From assembly GCA_028673005.1 (NCBI GenBank), contig CM054120.1, positions 58,960,057 to 59,024,056 of the forward strand: a stretch of DNA of 64,000 bases. The letters run 5' to 3'. Under the pieces are notes generated by a model. The model had not been told where the DNA came from. It did no database searches and was given only the letters and a program-made list of their open reading frames with translations. This document shows, in pieces, positions 11,600-22,800 of this stretch. How positions within the stretch are numbered: the stretch's first letter is position 1; every line of letters begins with the position of its first letter. This stretch comes from Tanypteryx hageni. Lineage: Eukaryota > Arthropoda > Insecta > Odonata > Petaluridae. The translations under genes were made by a program, and so were the position numbers.

Positions 11600-12192
11600 T
11601 AACTCAGCACGACGAAGCATGTTCGAAGACTGCCTACAGCGTGATGGGTATGATGTTGGAAATGATGTGGGATATGTTGGTTTTCAATTCATCCAGATTG
11701 CGTGGGTTGTTGTTGTAGGCATTATCTTTGATAAAACCCCACAGAAAGAGGTCTAACAGCGACAAATCTGGCAAGCGTGGTGGCTCTCATTAACCTATGC
11801 TAAACGATCCTCAGTAAGAACAGTCGACGAGTAAACACGACTCACAACATTCACATTTCCACTCTCTCTGAACATTTTCACAAGCTTCTATATCAGAGAT
11901 TTTTTTGGTGCCTTAATACATCTAAATTTCGAACAGAAATCACTCAGTAGTTTTAAACGACTCTGATTTGAGGTAACGTTCCACCGTAAACACTTGCTCC
12001 TCTACATTGAACACCATCTTTGTTTATTGCTTGCACTGCGCATGTGCATTCGTAGTGTTGCAGGCTGTCGACAACTGGCGACATCATGCAGACAATAAAG
12101 ATTGTTACTTCTAAGTTTCATGTCTTTAACATTCTTATACTCGAAGTTATTAAATTTTCTGTGAGTTCTCATTTGAAATGACCACCCTGTAT
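11600..12192 (-). mobile_element. Internally deleted mariner-like element
   Basis: On the minus strand the element begins at 12192 with an end reading atacagggtggtcatttcaa, typical of a group of insect mariner-like elements. It then carries the N-terminal and C-terminal ends of a transposase with the middle missing. The other terminus is not clear: cacaaatggtcatata at about 11421-11436 is a weak candidate, which would extend the element to about 770 bp. The right-hand end directly abuts the start of R2 copy 2. Confidence 0.6.
11606..12017 (-). pseudogene. Mariner-family transposase remnant lacking the catalytic core
   Basis: Translation from ATG at 12017 starts M-V-F-N-V-E-E-Q-V-F, then V-E-R-Y-L-K and S-F-K-T-T, the usual start of the helix-turn-helix half. 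After a frameshift it continues F-R-C-I-K-A-P-K-K-S, then M-F-R-E-S-G-N-V and V-L-T-E-D-R-L-A. Within about 20 nt this passes to a C-terminal piece with P-D-L-S-L-L-D-L-F-L-W-G-F-I-K, containing the third catalytic acidic position. It is followed by R-N-L-D-E-L-K and a stop near 11634. The first two catalytic Asp residues and everything between are deleted. At least three in-frame stops show long decay. Confidence 0.72.
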
Positions 12193-12712
12193 CTATGTTT
12201 ACGTTCTTTTCTTCATCTGAAATAATCCATTTCCTTCCGCTTACAAAATTCTGCATAAGGAAATTAAACATATCTTTGTAGCCATAACAGATCTAATTCA
12301 CCACGAAGATTGTTTTCGTTGATAATAATTAGGTATCCATGAATTATTTCTTAGTTCCAAGCGAATTACGACTTTCTTGTTTGATATTTTCGATAACAAT
12401 GTATAGGAAAAGGAATATTTTATTTGAGTAGTCCTACAAATGTATTTGAACATCTTTTCGTTATAACTAATATTACACAAGATATGACGTAAAGCTAGTT
12501 TCTTGTTTCCGGTAAAGTGGCATCCTTGATTGTGTTATGTGAACCATTTATGCCATTTTCATTACTGTCTTTGGTCATAAGTCCTTAATACCAAATTTCA
12601 CGAACATCCGTTCTGTAGAAGCCGAGAACGATCATGGGTACATACGGACGGACGAACAGACAGAATGTAGCTAATAGGCGCTTACGCTGGAAACGAAACG
12701 CGCCTATAAATT
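12193..12712 (+). repeat. Dispersed repeat R2, copy 2
   Basis: The most intact R2 copy. The 5' side (tttacgttc through atccatttccttccgc) also matches copy 1. The 3' side contains gtagaagccgagaacga, a CGGACGGACGAACAGACAG tract, and a terminal hairpin made of AGGCGC at about 12676 and GCGCCT at about 12703, ending tataaattgat. The uninterrupted cgttataactaatatt at 12459-12474 is the empty-site equivalent of the hAT insertion in copy 3. Confidence 0.65.
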
Positions 12713-13380
12713 GATCATACTGAAGCGCCGCATTTTATTCAAACGATCTCGAGCTACTTCATTAAAAGAGGAAAAAAACAAAACACAATCGAAAAGAAAA
12801 ATTCATACCGCGGGTGCGGATCTGCTGTTACGCGTCCGCGCCTCCCTCTCGGTTTTATTTAGAGCCTCAACCCTCTCACAAAACCGCTCCGTTTCGCAGC
12901 TGATTCTCTCAAGGTCTACTGCCTCGTGAGATTCCAGCCAACGGAGCAGTATCACCCATCTCAACCTATTTTCCCTCCTCCGTATCTCCCCCTCCCTCCT
13001 TCACGCTCTCCCATCACTCCTCCTTTTCCCTCCCTTACGTACTCCGCCGATCGTGTATACGCGGAAAGCTACGGCGCGTGGAAAGAGAAGCACGGAAAAA
13101 CCGCAAAAGGTAAAGAACGAGGTGGTTAAGAACGTGCGGCACGGGTCAGAGATAAAAGAATCGCCCCCTTCCTCCTCCTGTCTCTCTTTCCTTCTTTCAA
13201 TGCGAGTGACTTACAATGATCGGTACGGGAGGAAAGGAGCAAATTTGAATCAATGGGACGTGCAACCTCTTTTGAAACATCCCTCCCTCTTCTCTCCGCG
13301 TGCTACTGGGATTCTTCCACGAGGTCTCCCGCCGCGACAATATAGTATGGCGGGCGGGAGTTGAAGTGTGATTTGCTTCC
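12713..13380. other. GC- and pyrimidine-rich island, function unknown
   Basis: CpG-containing and C/T-rich from about 12800 to 13370, with long runs of cctcc words on the plus strand. Several open frames exist, but none resembles a known protein or has clear splice borders. It could be an unrecognised regulatory element or a low-complexity region. Confidence 0.25.
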
Positions 13381-14835
13381 TACCCGCGTGCTATGGGCAT
13401 TGGCAGGGATCCTCTCGGGAATGTTTATGGCCTTTATGTTACGTCCGTCATGAATGTTTCATCGTGTGATACAAGTGTTGGTCAAAAAAAATGTTTATAT
13501 AATAGAAAGAATCGCATTCCGGATGCTTGATGCGCTCGCTTCGCGAAGGGATTTATTTTTTTTCGCGACCGTTGAACGCTGGGAAATTCAAAAGGTCGGA
13601 ATGAGAAGGTGCCGGGTAGATTTTGGAGTTTCCGTGTCATGTTTTTCATGTAGACACATATAGAATGGGTGTAATTTACGGTTATGCTTATATCGATGCA
13701 AAAAGGTTACTCTATCGGGTTGGTTGTCCGAATTAAACGTATAAAAATCTTGTAAGCGTAATTAATAATTTTTCTAATTCGGGTCATATCAAATCTGTAT
13801 TTTAACGCGCATTTTTTTTAATATTGCATATCACAACGGCAAATATCAAACATGGTTCACTTTCGCGAGCAAATTAAAAAATATAATAAAATCGATTTTG
13901 CAAGGCAAAACTTGGTGGAACTCCATTATGTTTGTATTAAATAAAAAAAATATAATAAAAAACATGAAATTTCCGCAATATTGATTGAAACTCGATCGGT
14001 TTCAGGGATTTATCACAATTCTCGGGGTTTCAATTATTAATGCAGGAATCGTAAAGTTTTTTTGATAAAAAAATTATGCACGTTATACAGAAATAAATTT
14101 TTTTAACTGGCGTTTAAAAAATTATAATTTTTGCCAAGAAAATTGAGCGCTGGGCTCAAGAGGAGAAATCTGGAAATAATATCAACTGCGGGGGTCTAAA
14201 GCTGGTATCGGGTCTCAGGGAGGCTTTCAATGCCGACACGTATGTCTCCATAAATCCTGAGTAACGCGCATTGATTCAACATTGACAGTAAATCGTATCT
14301 CCACGTCCACGTTCCTGACCCCTGGACGCAGCCGTAGTGCTGTGGCCAACGGAGGAGGGCGAGGGCGAACATCCAGCAACTTAAAACTGGAATTTTCGGG
14401 GTAAATTCGACCAAGTGCATAACCATTAGCACTTCCTAAATACCCATGTCAGGTCGATTGATGTACCAGTAGAGAAGGTTAGCCGTGCAGTGGCAGTTCC
14501 TTCCATAGCTCTGGTCGTAAAGCTCTGATGCAGAAGTCGAGGATTAAACCATTGCATCTATAATTTCCAATCACGTGGATCGGCAATCTCTTTTACTTGG
14601 CTGTCGGTTGCTTTAGCGCGTCTCGTCGGAAGTTGCGAGTGTTTCGGAGGGCGGTTTCATAACTCGGATGGACTTTTATAAAGATAATCTTTGGAACCGT
14701 CAAAGTTGTAACCAAATCTAAACGATTTCTTAGCTCTAAGACTTACCCGACAAGGTTTTCATTGCCAGGAATCCCATCATAAAATACGAAATTTTCTGTG
14801 TTAAATTTTGCAGAGCTCCGCTTCATCATAGTGTC
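13381..14835. other. Nothing recognised
   Basis: AT-rich at first, more balanced from 14200. No repeats with second copies or coding signals that I can support. Confidence 0.3.
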
Positions 14836-14890
14836 GAGGACCGCATGATGTTCTCTGGCGGGCCATAGGTTGCCGGCCCATTCCCTAGTA
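14836..14890. mobile_element. Solo hAT-like terminal fossil
   Basis: Read on the minus strand, gggccggcaacc followed by ggcccgcc and gcggtcctc resembles the subterminal region of hAT elements whose ends carry GGTC.GCAACCTGCGGCCCGC-like sequence. The outermost CAG is degenerate and no partner end was found. Confidence 0.35.
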
Positions 14891-17332
14891 CTTAAACCAA
14901 ATAGATGTAAAATATCGAACAAAAAATCTACATCGCCCAGGTGGTACTGTGTACTTGTTTTAAATGGAATTAAACAAAGTTATTAAAGTTGTAGTATTCC
15001 TCCTTCCTTCATATAATGGAATTATAATAAGTACAAGATAGCTCAGTGAGTAATAGTAGTTTATACTGTAAGGTTAATTAAACGGGCGACTTCTGACAAA
15101 AAAATCTGTGCGTGGCATTTGCACTCATGCTGTATCGGAACGGAAAGTTATAGGTGACACTTGGTTCAAGCACGTTTCTTACAATTTATCTATCAGTTTC
15201 AATAGGTTGCGTAAATATCATTAAAAATGCTTCATCTACAATTAAAAAAGTAGTAATTTATGTGAAATCATTTTTGGTGATTAAGTACGGTAACTAACCT
15301 CTAAAATTTCTGAAAACGTTTTTTGTAATCTCATTAAAGAACGACGAATAGAACTAGAAAATTTAATTTCAACGCGCATTACTCAGTATTAAACTTGTAA
15401 CGAGATAGTGGCAGTATCCTACCAAATAAAATCCATGCAGTTGACATTTGAATCAACTCTTCAAATCTCATCTCATGTATATGAGTCTGAGATTTCTTTA
15501 TAAAGGAGTGACCCCAGAATTCCACTTCGAGAAGGTTTGACTTTTAAACCCTGTAAAAGTAAGCGTTTAAGAGTCAATCTTCACTCGCTAACAACAATTC
15601 TCGCTGCTAAAACTTTCGTATATCTTCCATGACGCAACTATCAACACGGTTAAGACCATATTATCTCGATTTTATTGCGCCTCTGACTCACTTGGCCCCT
15701 CTTTCCGGCCTCCTTACCCGCCAGACTACTTGGATGCTCGAGGCTACAGAACAAAGATTTTTATTATGAGAGCTCAAGGGGGAGAAAATGGTCAACAGAA
15801 ACATTTATTTGCGTGGTAACATCCTCCATGCAGGTGATTTCCGCTTCACTAACTTATGTAGAACGGAATGCGATCCTACTTGAAATATATACGAGCAGAT
15901 GTAGTTAAATTAAAAAATTTGTATGAATATATGTGTGTACATATGTATATATGTATTCACACACTGCTTCAAACTACGTTTGGAACTGTCAAATATAGTA
16001 TAGTATTAAAATTTATTTCATAGAGAATATAGCATAATATTATTTACATTTAAAAAATATATCAAAGCTTTCTACAAAATTCAATTTTTATCCAAATGTA
16101 CACATAAGCATAATTATAATAATTTAATAACTGTAATAAATAGATATGTATACACACAGGCACACACATATATGTGTGTTTGTGGTATCGACAAGTTATT
16201 AATCTTTTTGCGTGAATGTTACCAACTATTAATTTTCAAGGTCCTTGTCCAGAAAACTTAATCTCGGTTAACTTTTTTCTCGCTATTTATCATTTTATAT
16301 CGACATCATTTGATATATTATTCGGAATTGGTTTTTTATCAAAAACATTTTTCATTGATGTTCGCATACGGATCTATTTCTGGAACACCATGTTTTGAGC
16401 TTAAAAATAACTCGATTGCGGTGTGGACAAAAACAGTCGGTAAAATATCAAGCGCAAGTGAAAAGATATTAGGAACTAAATCCGGCGATGGAATTTCTGG
16501 AGTGGCCAATAAAAATCTCGTGTCAGATGAAATAATCAAAATAGTTGTCAAGATTAGTGGAGGCCTCATCAAAAGATCCCATTCGGGATCACGGTCCCTA
16601 TATTCAGGAATTGATGACCTTGTACAACTGAAGACATTCAATTTGCCATTCGGGAGCCGCGAGAGGTAGTAGGCTGACGTTTTAATACTGGCTGGAAAGT
16701 TAATTTTAACGTGCCCTATTTGAAAGCTCAACACGGTTATTCGTGTCTTAGAATTAACGAGTTAAATTAAAATGTTCGTTCAATCGTCTTTTGAATGAAA
16801 TTCTCTAATAGATGAGTGATTTTTGAATCATTACGTTCGTATATTTATTTACTAACTTTCGATATCATAAGCTCTTTCAAATGAAACTACTATGGGTGAA
16901 TCATTACTAAATACGTCTACTTTGTAGCCTAAATGCTAATATGTTTTTCTCGACCTTTTTTTGGCTGTTTCCGAAACAGTTTTTCAATTTGATTTCAGCC
17001 GTAAGATGACCTCGATACTTCATTCTTTGAAAAGTGGTACGAAATATTGAAAGGTATTTCCTTCCGTTGCTAAAGAAATCTCCCAGCATCATTTTGGATG
17101 CAGTGTCAATTATTACGTGAGAACATTGAAATCTACTTGCTGCTTTTTTATCATCGCTCAACATTTTTTCGGTTGAAGAGATGAAAATATGTTTAATAGC
17201 GTCTTATCCGGAATAAATTTCAATTAAGTGTCTCTCGTGGTAAGCTCCTTATATGATAAATTACTGCTTTTCTTAGAACATTAATAGAACCTCGAATGTT
17301 TTTTGATTAGCGTCCCTAAAATTCAATGCAAT
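14891..17332. other. Nothing recognised
   Basis: AT-rich. A 131-codon minus frame (16339-16734) overlaps a 119-codon plus frame (16310-16669). Neither resembles a family I know. Short (gt)n/(at)n words occur around 15930-15960 and 16150-16180. Confidence 0.3.
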
Positions 17333-17340
17333 ATCAGTAT

Positions 17341-17515
17341 CAGAGCTGCAAACCGACCCAAACCGCAGTCATTTTGCAGAACCGAACCACCCCAAAATTT
17401 ATAGGTGGTTTGCAGCTCTGGTTAATAGCAGAGCTACAAACCGAACCGAACCGCAGTCATTTTGCAGAACCGCGAACCGAACCACCCCAAAATTTATAGG
17501 TGGTTTACAGCTCTG
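17341..17515. mobile_element. Tandem double hAT MITE with perfect 8-bp TSD
   Basis: Unit 1 (17341-17420, 80 bp) and unit 2 (17429-17515, 87 bp) are near-identical. Unit 1 starts CAGAGCTGCAAACC and ends with its exact inverse; unit 2 has one change in each end. An 8-bp linker, gttaatag, separates them. The whole 175-bp block is flanked by perfect 8-bp repeats atcagtat (17333-17340 and 17516-17523). Length differs by extra aaccg/cgaac words in unit 2. This is a hAT-type signature; the pair was evidently inserted as one unit. Confidence 0.88.
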
Positions 17516-17523
17516 ATCAGTAT

Positions 17524-19399
17524 CTATGGAATAAGTCTTGAAAGCCAAACATTTCCGTCGAATGCATATATTTAAGTAATTAATTAATCTAAGAATAGTT
17601 CTAATTAGGCTACTTAAAGAAAAATCCGTTCCCTTAACAGTCTCATGATAGAATTGTGAACTCAAAATACGTATAATAAACGTCATCCGTGCTGGCATTA
17701 ATTATCCTCTCAGCTTGAAAAGTAGATTCGCATTTGCTGCATATCCCTCACTAACTCTGACTTTTTCTTATCTTTCTATCGAGATTAATTAAAAATAATT
17801 ACTTAATATCTCAAACTTCTAATTTTATTCTGCTGTCAAAGTTTCGGGCAATATTTCAGAAGGACGAAATTTATCACACATGTAGGATTGACAAATAGGA
17901 ATGTTTATATAGGAAATCTGGAAGAGATAGTGACGCAGGATATTTACTTTAAAGGCCGACGATATTTCGTGTATCTAAATGAATCCGCTACAAAAAAGGG
18001 CAAGTTTTATCATTCGAGGCCACTTGATGTGTGTGGAACAACCACGACTGCGCAGAACATTTATTTCGGAAATAAAGAGGTACGGTAAAGCGACTAACGG
18101 TAAAAATTTTATTTTCTTCGCCGCTTTATTCGAAAGTTTTTATCGAGAAGGCGAAAATCTTAAAACAAAGAAACGGAGCATTAACGTGTTAAGCACAAAA
18201 ACATCGATCGATAAGACCTACTCTTGGAGGGTTTGCGTATTGAGTCGCCTTTGTTTTAACTCAGACTTTAAAACGGTCGTTCGAACCGACAGCCATCTCG
18301 ATTTTATCGCTTAAAAACCTTTTGTTTCCGATTCGTTTTAAAATCATAATTTCCTGAAAAAAGCATGACCATCTTATATGCTTTCATGTTTATTTTCAGG
18401 CCATTTTTATGATGTGATTGAAGGATATTAGGATTTTAGAAATGTAAATCGCGGAATTTTCCCATTATAGTTCCGATATTTCACTTCGAGGGAAAGATTA
18501 TTAATAGGCTACATCTTTTGAGTGATGCTTCCTCGATAATGTTGCCAGTATGTTCTTTATAAGCATTATCTGGGAAACTCACCCATTATTTAAAGTTACT
18601 TGTTCTATTTACGGGAGATCAAAGCATGCCCGTCGAAGGTTGAAAGTTTTAACGTTTTCAACTTGTTCACCTTGAACGATAAAACACATATAGTTCAAAA
18701 TTCGCCAAAAGAGAAAAGGACAACATATTGTTTCACGAAGATAAAATTGGACACGAAGGAAGATTTCCCTTGTTACTTGGAGGAAGTATTAACCTTCAAA
18801 TGGAAAGACCATCAAAATGCTTACAAGTGCCTGATGATGAATGACAGATGGCCTTGCACATGGTAAATAACTCTTAAACGGAAATATAATACGACTCATC
18901 AACTTCAACTGGTTCGTTCAGAGATTTTTTCCTAGGGGTATCATGTGAAAGCAGTAGATCTTGATGATATTTAAATTTCCTTCAGTTTTTAGCCGATGTC
19001 ATTGAGTATTAGATTGTCTACCAGAATGAAGTCGTATGTATTATGCAGGAGAACCTTCGAAAACCGATTTTTTCGTATCATCGCGTTGTTTTTTCCGTAC
19101 ATATTACATCTTTCCCAAAATTACTGGTATAATCAAATCTCTATAACTTGATCATTTGTAGAAGAAAAAACGATTTGGAATACTGATGAAAAAACATCTT
19201 TAGAATTGTTAATATTATATTAAAAATTCATATTATGAATACATATTGAAGTCATATTATAATCCACGAGGGAAGACTTAACTTTGTGGAATTCCATATT
19301 TAATAACGCCGAAACCTGGTCTTGTCATTGATTAACAAAGTGAAATTGTTACATAGTCTATTGTATTATTTGTTCGGAAACCAGTCATTTTGTACTTTA
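17524..19399. other. Nothing recognised
   Basis: AT-rich intron-like sequence. Open frames at 17888-18314 and 18600-18866 show no domain or splice evidence. Confidence 0.3.
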
Positions 19400-19525
19400 G
19401 GCCTCGGTAGAGGAGGAGTGTCTATCCCCCAATGCTAGGGTCGAAAGTTCTGCCGAAGGTATGGTCGTCTGTAGTCGTCTTTGTTAACGTAGTTGCACGT
19501 AAGAGGCTGTAAAGTGCTGTTTGTG
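19400..19525 (+). mobile_element. tRNA-derived SINE-like copy, degenerate
   Basis: Aligns with 27221-27354: both contain ccaatgStagggtcg, then gttc, then atggtc, then gtcgtctttgtta, then ttgca, then ctgtt at matching spacing. The Pol III B box is degraded here but recognisable in the other copy. Confidence 0.5.
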
Positions 19526-20245
19526 AACTAGCTATAATTAAGCAAATAAATAACATTTCTCAATATAATCAAAACGGCTTTCTTATTGTGATATTTTTGC
19601 GATACCTCATTGTATTAGCCTGTATCAATATTATGTAATCCTTCTAAAATATACGTAGCACTCAAGAATTACAATACAGCATAGTTCCAGCGTATTGCAA
19701 GACACCAAGTAAACAATATGAATAGTACTAACGTATTTAGAAATAAAATTTTAGCGTACTGTGCATTACTATATCTACTCTTATGCATAAAATAGTCGGC
19801 GGTGTAAGATCAGTAAAGGAATTGGGAGGAAAAACGAGGCGGCGAAAACAAACTTCAGAGACAAGCCACATCCTCTGGTTACAAAACTCGTTTCTTTTAT
19901 CGTCGCGCATATCAGAAATCTTATTTTTAAGTTCTGATGGCGAGCTGAAACCGAAAAATACATAACCGAGAAAATTCCATTAGTAGCGTGATTACTGGGA
20001 AACCCCTTTAAAGCGCTTATTAGAAAAAATCCGAGAAAACATCCCATTGATCGGCGAAACGTACAATCAGAGTTGATGAAGAGGAAAGGTTGGGCAGTGC
20101 TTGCGCTACCTTTTGCGGGGTCCTTCGCCGAAGCATTCAGCGGGCTCCCAACAATATAGTAGATTGAAGATAGAATGTATGGGCTGGAAAACAGATAGAA
20201 ATTTTGTGTGGTAAAAATCGTGTTTTCGTTTTTAATTGTTATATG

Positions 20246-20246
<1 letters not shown>
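19526..20246. other. Nothing recognised
   Basis: AT-rich with a small GC-rich patch around 20090-20150. Two opposing open frames at 19781-20047 are unsupported. Confidence 0.3.

Positions 20247-20308
<62 letters not shown>
20247..20308. repeat. (TA)n microsatellite
   Basis: About 62 bp of pure alternating T/A. It generates spurious Tyr/Ile-repeat frames on both strands. The flank does not match R3, unlike most other long (TA)n tracts here. The interval 20309-20749 after it holds nothing I recognise. Confidence 0.95.
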
Positions 20309-20310
<2 letters not shown>

Positions 20311-21017
20311 TATCAATTAAAAAAAATACGCAAAATGAAAGGAAATTGCTCGGCGCGAGCCCTTCGTCCGCGTGGGACCAAGTGCCGTCGCACATGTCAA
20401 CAAGTTGGGAAAGTGTCGAGTGTATCACAAATAGGAGCGGTTCGTTCGAAAAAATATTGAAAACTAAAGGATATACTTTGATGGAACGCACACCATTGAA
20501 CAACAAAACACCATGACCGCATCATGCCACTATGTCTACTCAAAACTTCTTTCTTCCCCTAAGTTGGTGCGTAATTTTATCATAACGACTAAATATTGCA
20601 AAACGTTATAATATCAGAAATGATGCCAGGGAAATATTAAATTTTTATTTACTGATTTATTTTCCAATCAGTGGTAATTAATCAAACAATCGGAAATTAT
20701 TTATAACATTCCTCACTTGAGTTCAGAAGTTATAATATTTACGTTGCAGGTGATCCATTTCCTTCCGCTTGCAGAATGCTGCTTACACACGTAAGGAAAT
20801 CAAACATATTTCCGTTATTGTAGCAGATCTTATTTACTACGAAGATTGTTTTCGACGACAAAAGTTAGCTTTACATGAATTTTCTCTTAGTTCAAAGTGA
20901 ATTACGACCTTGTTTGATATTCTTGAACGCTGCTACTCCAAGGATAAAAATGTATTTGGCAAGAAATATTTTATTGTCTAGTTCTACAAATTTATTTGAA
21001 GACTTTTCGGTATAACT

Positions 21018-21424
21018 CAGTACCTCTCATGTCAGAGAAAAAGTCGTCGTGGCTGCATTGCTAAATTTAAGGTCTAAGTGATATTTGGTATCCTACGTAT
21101 GGCACCTAAGAAGTTTACCGAGATGAAATAACAATCAGAGCCGGAACTTGGGCGGGGCAAGCGGGGCATCTGCCCAGGGCGCAGCTAAGTAAGGGGCGCA
21201 AAAATATCCAAATAGTAACTAAACAAATAATAATTTATTGAATAGGGGAGGGGCGCATATTTAGTAGTTTGCCCCGGGCGCTAAAATTTACGGTGCTGAT
21301 AACAATAGCAAATATTAATTATAAAAATGTGGCATCGGTATTCGTCGCACTCTAAATATTAATTATTGCTATGTTTAAAATATAATTTTGCTAATTTTCT
21401 GGCGGCCGCAATTGAGAACTACTG
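21018..21424. mobile_element. hAT element, 407 bp, perfect 8-bp TSD gtataact
   Basis: Starts CAGTACCTCTCATGTCAG and ends TTGAGAACTACTG, whose inverse is CAGTAGTTCTCAA. The flanking 8-mers gtataact at 21010-21017 and 21425-21432 are identical. R2 copy 2 has a single, slightly diverged copy of this target (gttataact). It contains a second hAT element at 21136-21298, leaving about 240 bp of its own sequence. Confidence 0.88.
21136..21298. mobile_element. Nested hAT MITE, 163 bp, perfect 8-bp TSD ataacaat
   Basis: Termini are CAGAGCCGGAACTTGGG and, inverted, CAGCACCGTAAATTTTAGCG, with inner blocks of ggggcaagcggggcatctg and gccccgggcgc. Perfect 8-bp repeats ataacaat flank it at 21128-21135 and 21299-21306. 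It belongs to the same family as 49758-50221, sharing the GGGGCAAGCGGGGCATCTGCC block. Confidence 0.9.
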
Positions 21425-21547
21425 GTATAACTAATATTTTACATGATATGACAAAAAGTATATTTCCAATAAAGTAGCACCCCTGATTTGATTATGTGGA
21501 CCACTTATTCCATTTCCTTATTGTATTTGGCTATCAGTCCTTTACAC

Positions 21548-21766
21548 AAGTGCATCTTAAGCCCCGGGTCGCGACCAATAATTGGATCACCAAGTCATTT
21601 TGAGAGGATCGTCAAAGGTCTTCCGTGGCTGTCTAGATCCAAATATATCATTCCTCGAAAAAATTGTCCAGTGCTAACGGCTTAGATGAATTTACTTGTT
21701 AAAATCCTATTTATTTTATCACTTATCACTTGTGGGGTTGCAGCCAATAACGCTTAAGAACCACTG
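21548..21766. mobile_element. hAT MITE, 219 bp, with SPIN-like termini
   Basis: The right end, read inverted, begins CAGTGGTTCTTAAGCG; the left end is aagtgcatcttaagcccc followed by gggtcgcgacc. These termini resemble the hAT ends typified by CAGTGGTTCTCAACC...GGTCGCGACC (the SPIN/OposCharlie type). Flanking 8-mers ctttacac and ctgtactc match at 6 of 8 positions. It is inserted in R2 copy 3. Confidence 0.72.
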
Positions 21767-21890
21767 CTGTACTCCAAATATCTTGAAAAATCGTTCAGCA
21801 GAAGCCGAGAACGAGCATGCATACGGACGGACAGAGATACGGTAATAGGCGCTTATGTTGGAAAAGAAACGCCCCTAAAAATCGATCCTG

Positions 21891-22551
21891 AGATGGACAA
21901 AACAAGCAATATAGGAGTTTTCCCTAGAAATTTCGTGAAGGGAATTTGGCTTCCATTTTAAACGAAATAAAAGCTTTCGTGCAGTAATTTTGTATTTATT
22001 TAGTCATCAGTGGAAACTGAAAATTTGTCATTCCATTCTGCGGTGAATAATTTTGGAACTCAAGGTTCAATTTATCCTTGGAGGAAAAAATGAGTTTTAA
22101 ATCCTGGAATTGAATTTCGGCACGTTATATCCTCTGTCTCTCATTGTGGAATGGATAAAAATACTATGCGCCACTCTACGAAAACTGAAGCCATCCAGAG
22201 CTGCAAATCCTTCTCCCTCCTAGCCCAAGCTCCTCCTCCTCCTCGCGGCCAAATTCGTTGTTTTATATTTGATGAGCGAATATGCAAAACAAGTTAAATT
22301 AATTTTTAACGCAATTTGAACTAAAAATGGCAATCGATTATTGATGTAGGCCTTTGTAAAGTGCTGCGGTGTTTGGTTCAAAATAAGTCATATCCCATAT
22401 CATTAATATCCCAGGTTGGACATGCCAACGAAAATATATTTTTTTCAAAACAAGTTATATCCAGGTTCGTGTTTGATGCAAACTGCATTAAATCCAAAAC
22501 ATCTACGAGCGGTGGAGTTATGCGCTGTGACCCACTGCGTATGCGTGCTCC
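21891..22551. other. Nothing firm recognised
   Basis: AT-rich, with a pyrimidine-rich patch at 22205-22250. At 22196 the word cagagctgcaaa matches the outer 12 bp of the double hAT MITE at 17341, but no partner end is visible, so it may be coincidence or a solo terminus. Confidence 0.25.
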
Positions 22552-22800
22552 CAAGGACGTATCCAGGAGGGAGATCCGGGGGGTCCGCCCCCCGGTGTAC
22601 CGCGGAATCTGCGATAACCACGCTAAAAACTTGATACCTTGCCTCTTGCTACACTGTCACTTGCTGCGTTGAGTTATGAGAACTAAAAACGTTATAAAAG
22701 TTTATATTATTTGAATATGACTTTTACTTAATCAGTTGCTGGGAATTGGTTTTTGGCCTCAGACCCCCCCCCCCCAAGTAAATTTCTGGGTACGTGCATT
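22552..22800. mobile_element. Probable MITE with GGACGTATCCAG-type termini
   Basis: The left end caaggacgtatccagg runs into a G-rich block, and the inverted right end aatgcacgtacccag runs into a G-rich block, giving imperfect terminal inverted repeats. Flanking 8-mers cgtgctcc and cgtgattc agree at 6 of 8. About 249 bp, no coding capacity. The superfamily is unproven; the 8-bp duplication would favour hAT. Confidence 0.5.

Larger units (their letters stand above)
20750..21890 (+). repeat. Dispersed repeat R2, copy 3, interrupted by hAT insertions
   Basis: R2 sequence is present in three pieces: about 20750-21017, 21425-21547 and 21767-21890. Landmarks match copy 2 in order (atccatttccttccgctt, acgaagattgttttcg, gaattacgacc, gaagccgagaacgagc, and the AGGCGC...CGCCCCT hairpin at the 3' end). 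Two hAT elements split it at 21018 and 21548, and a third lies inside the first. Intact R2 copies give the empty-site sequences. Confidence 0.72.

Noticed and set aside
16310..16734. Opposed frames of 119 and 131 codons
   Set aside because: Neither resembles a known protein; frames this long are expected a few times in 64 kb.
22196..22207. Additional copy of the CAGAGCTGCAAACC hAT MITE
   Set aside because: Only 12 bp match and no opposite end or duplication is present.
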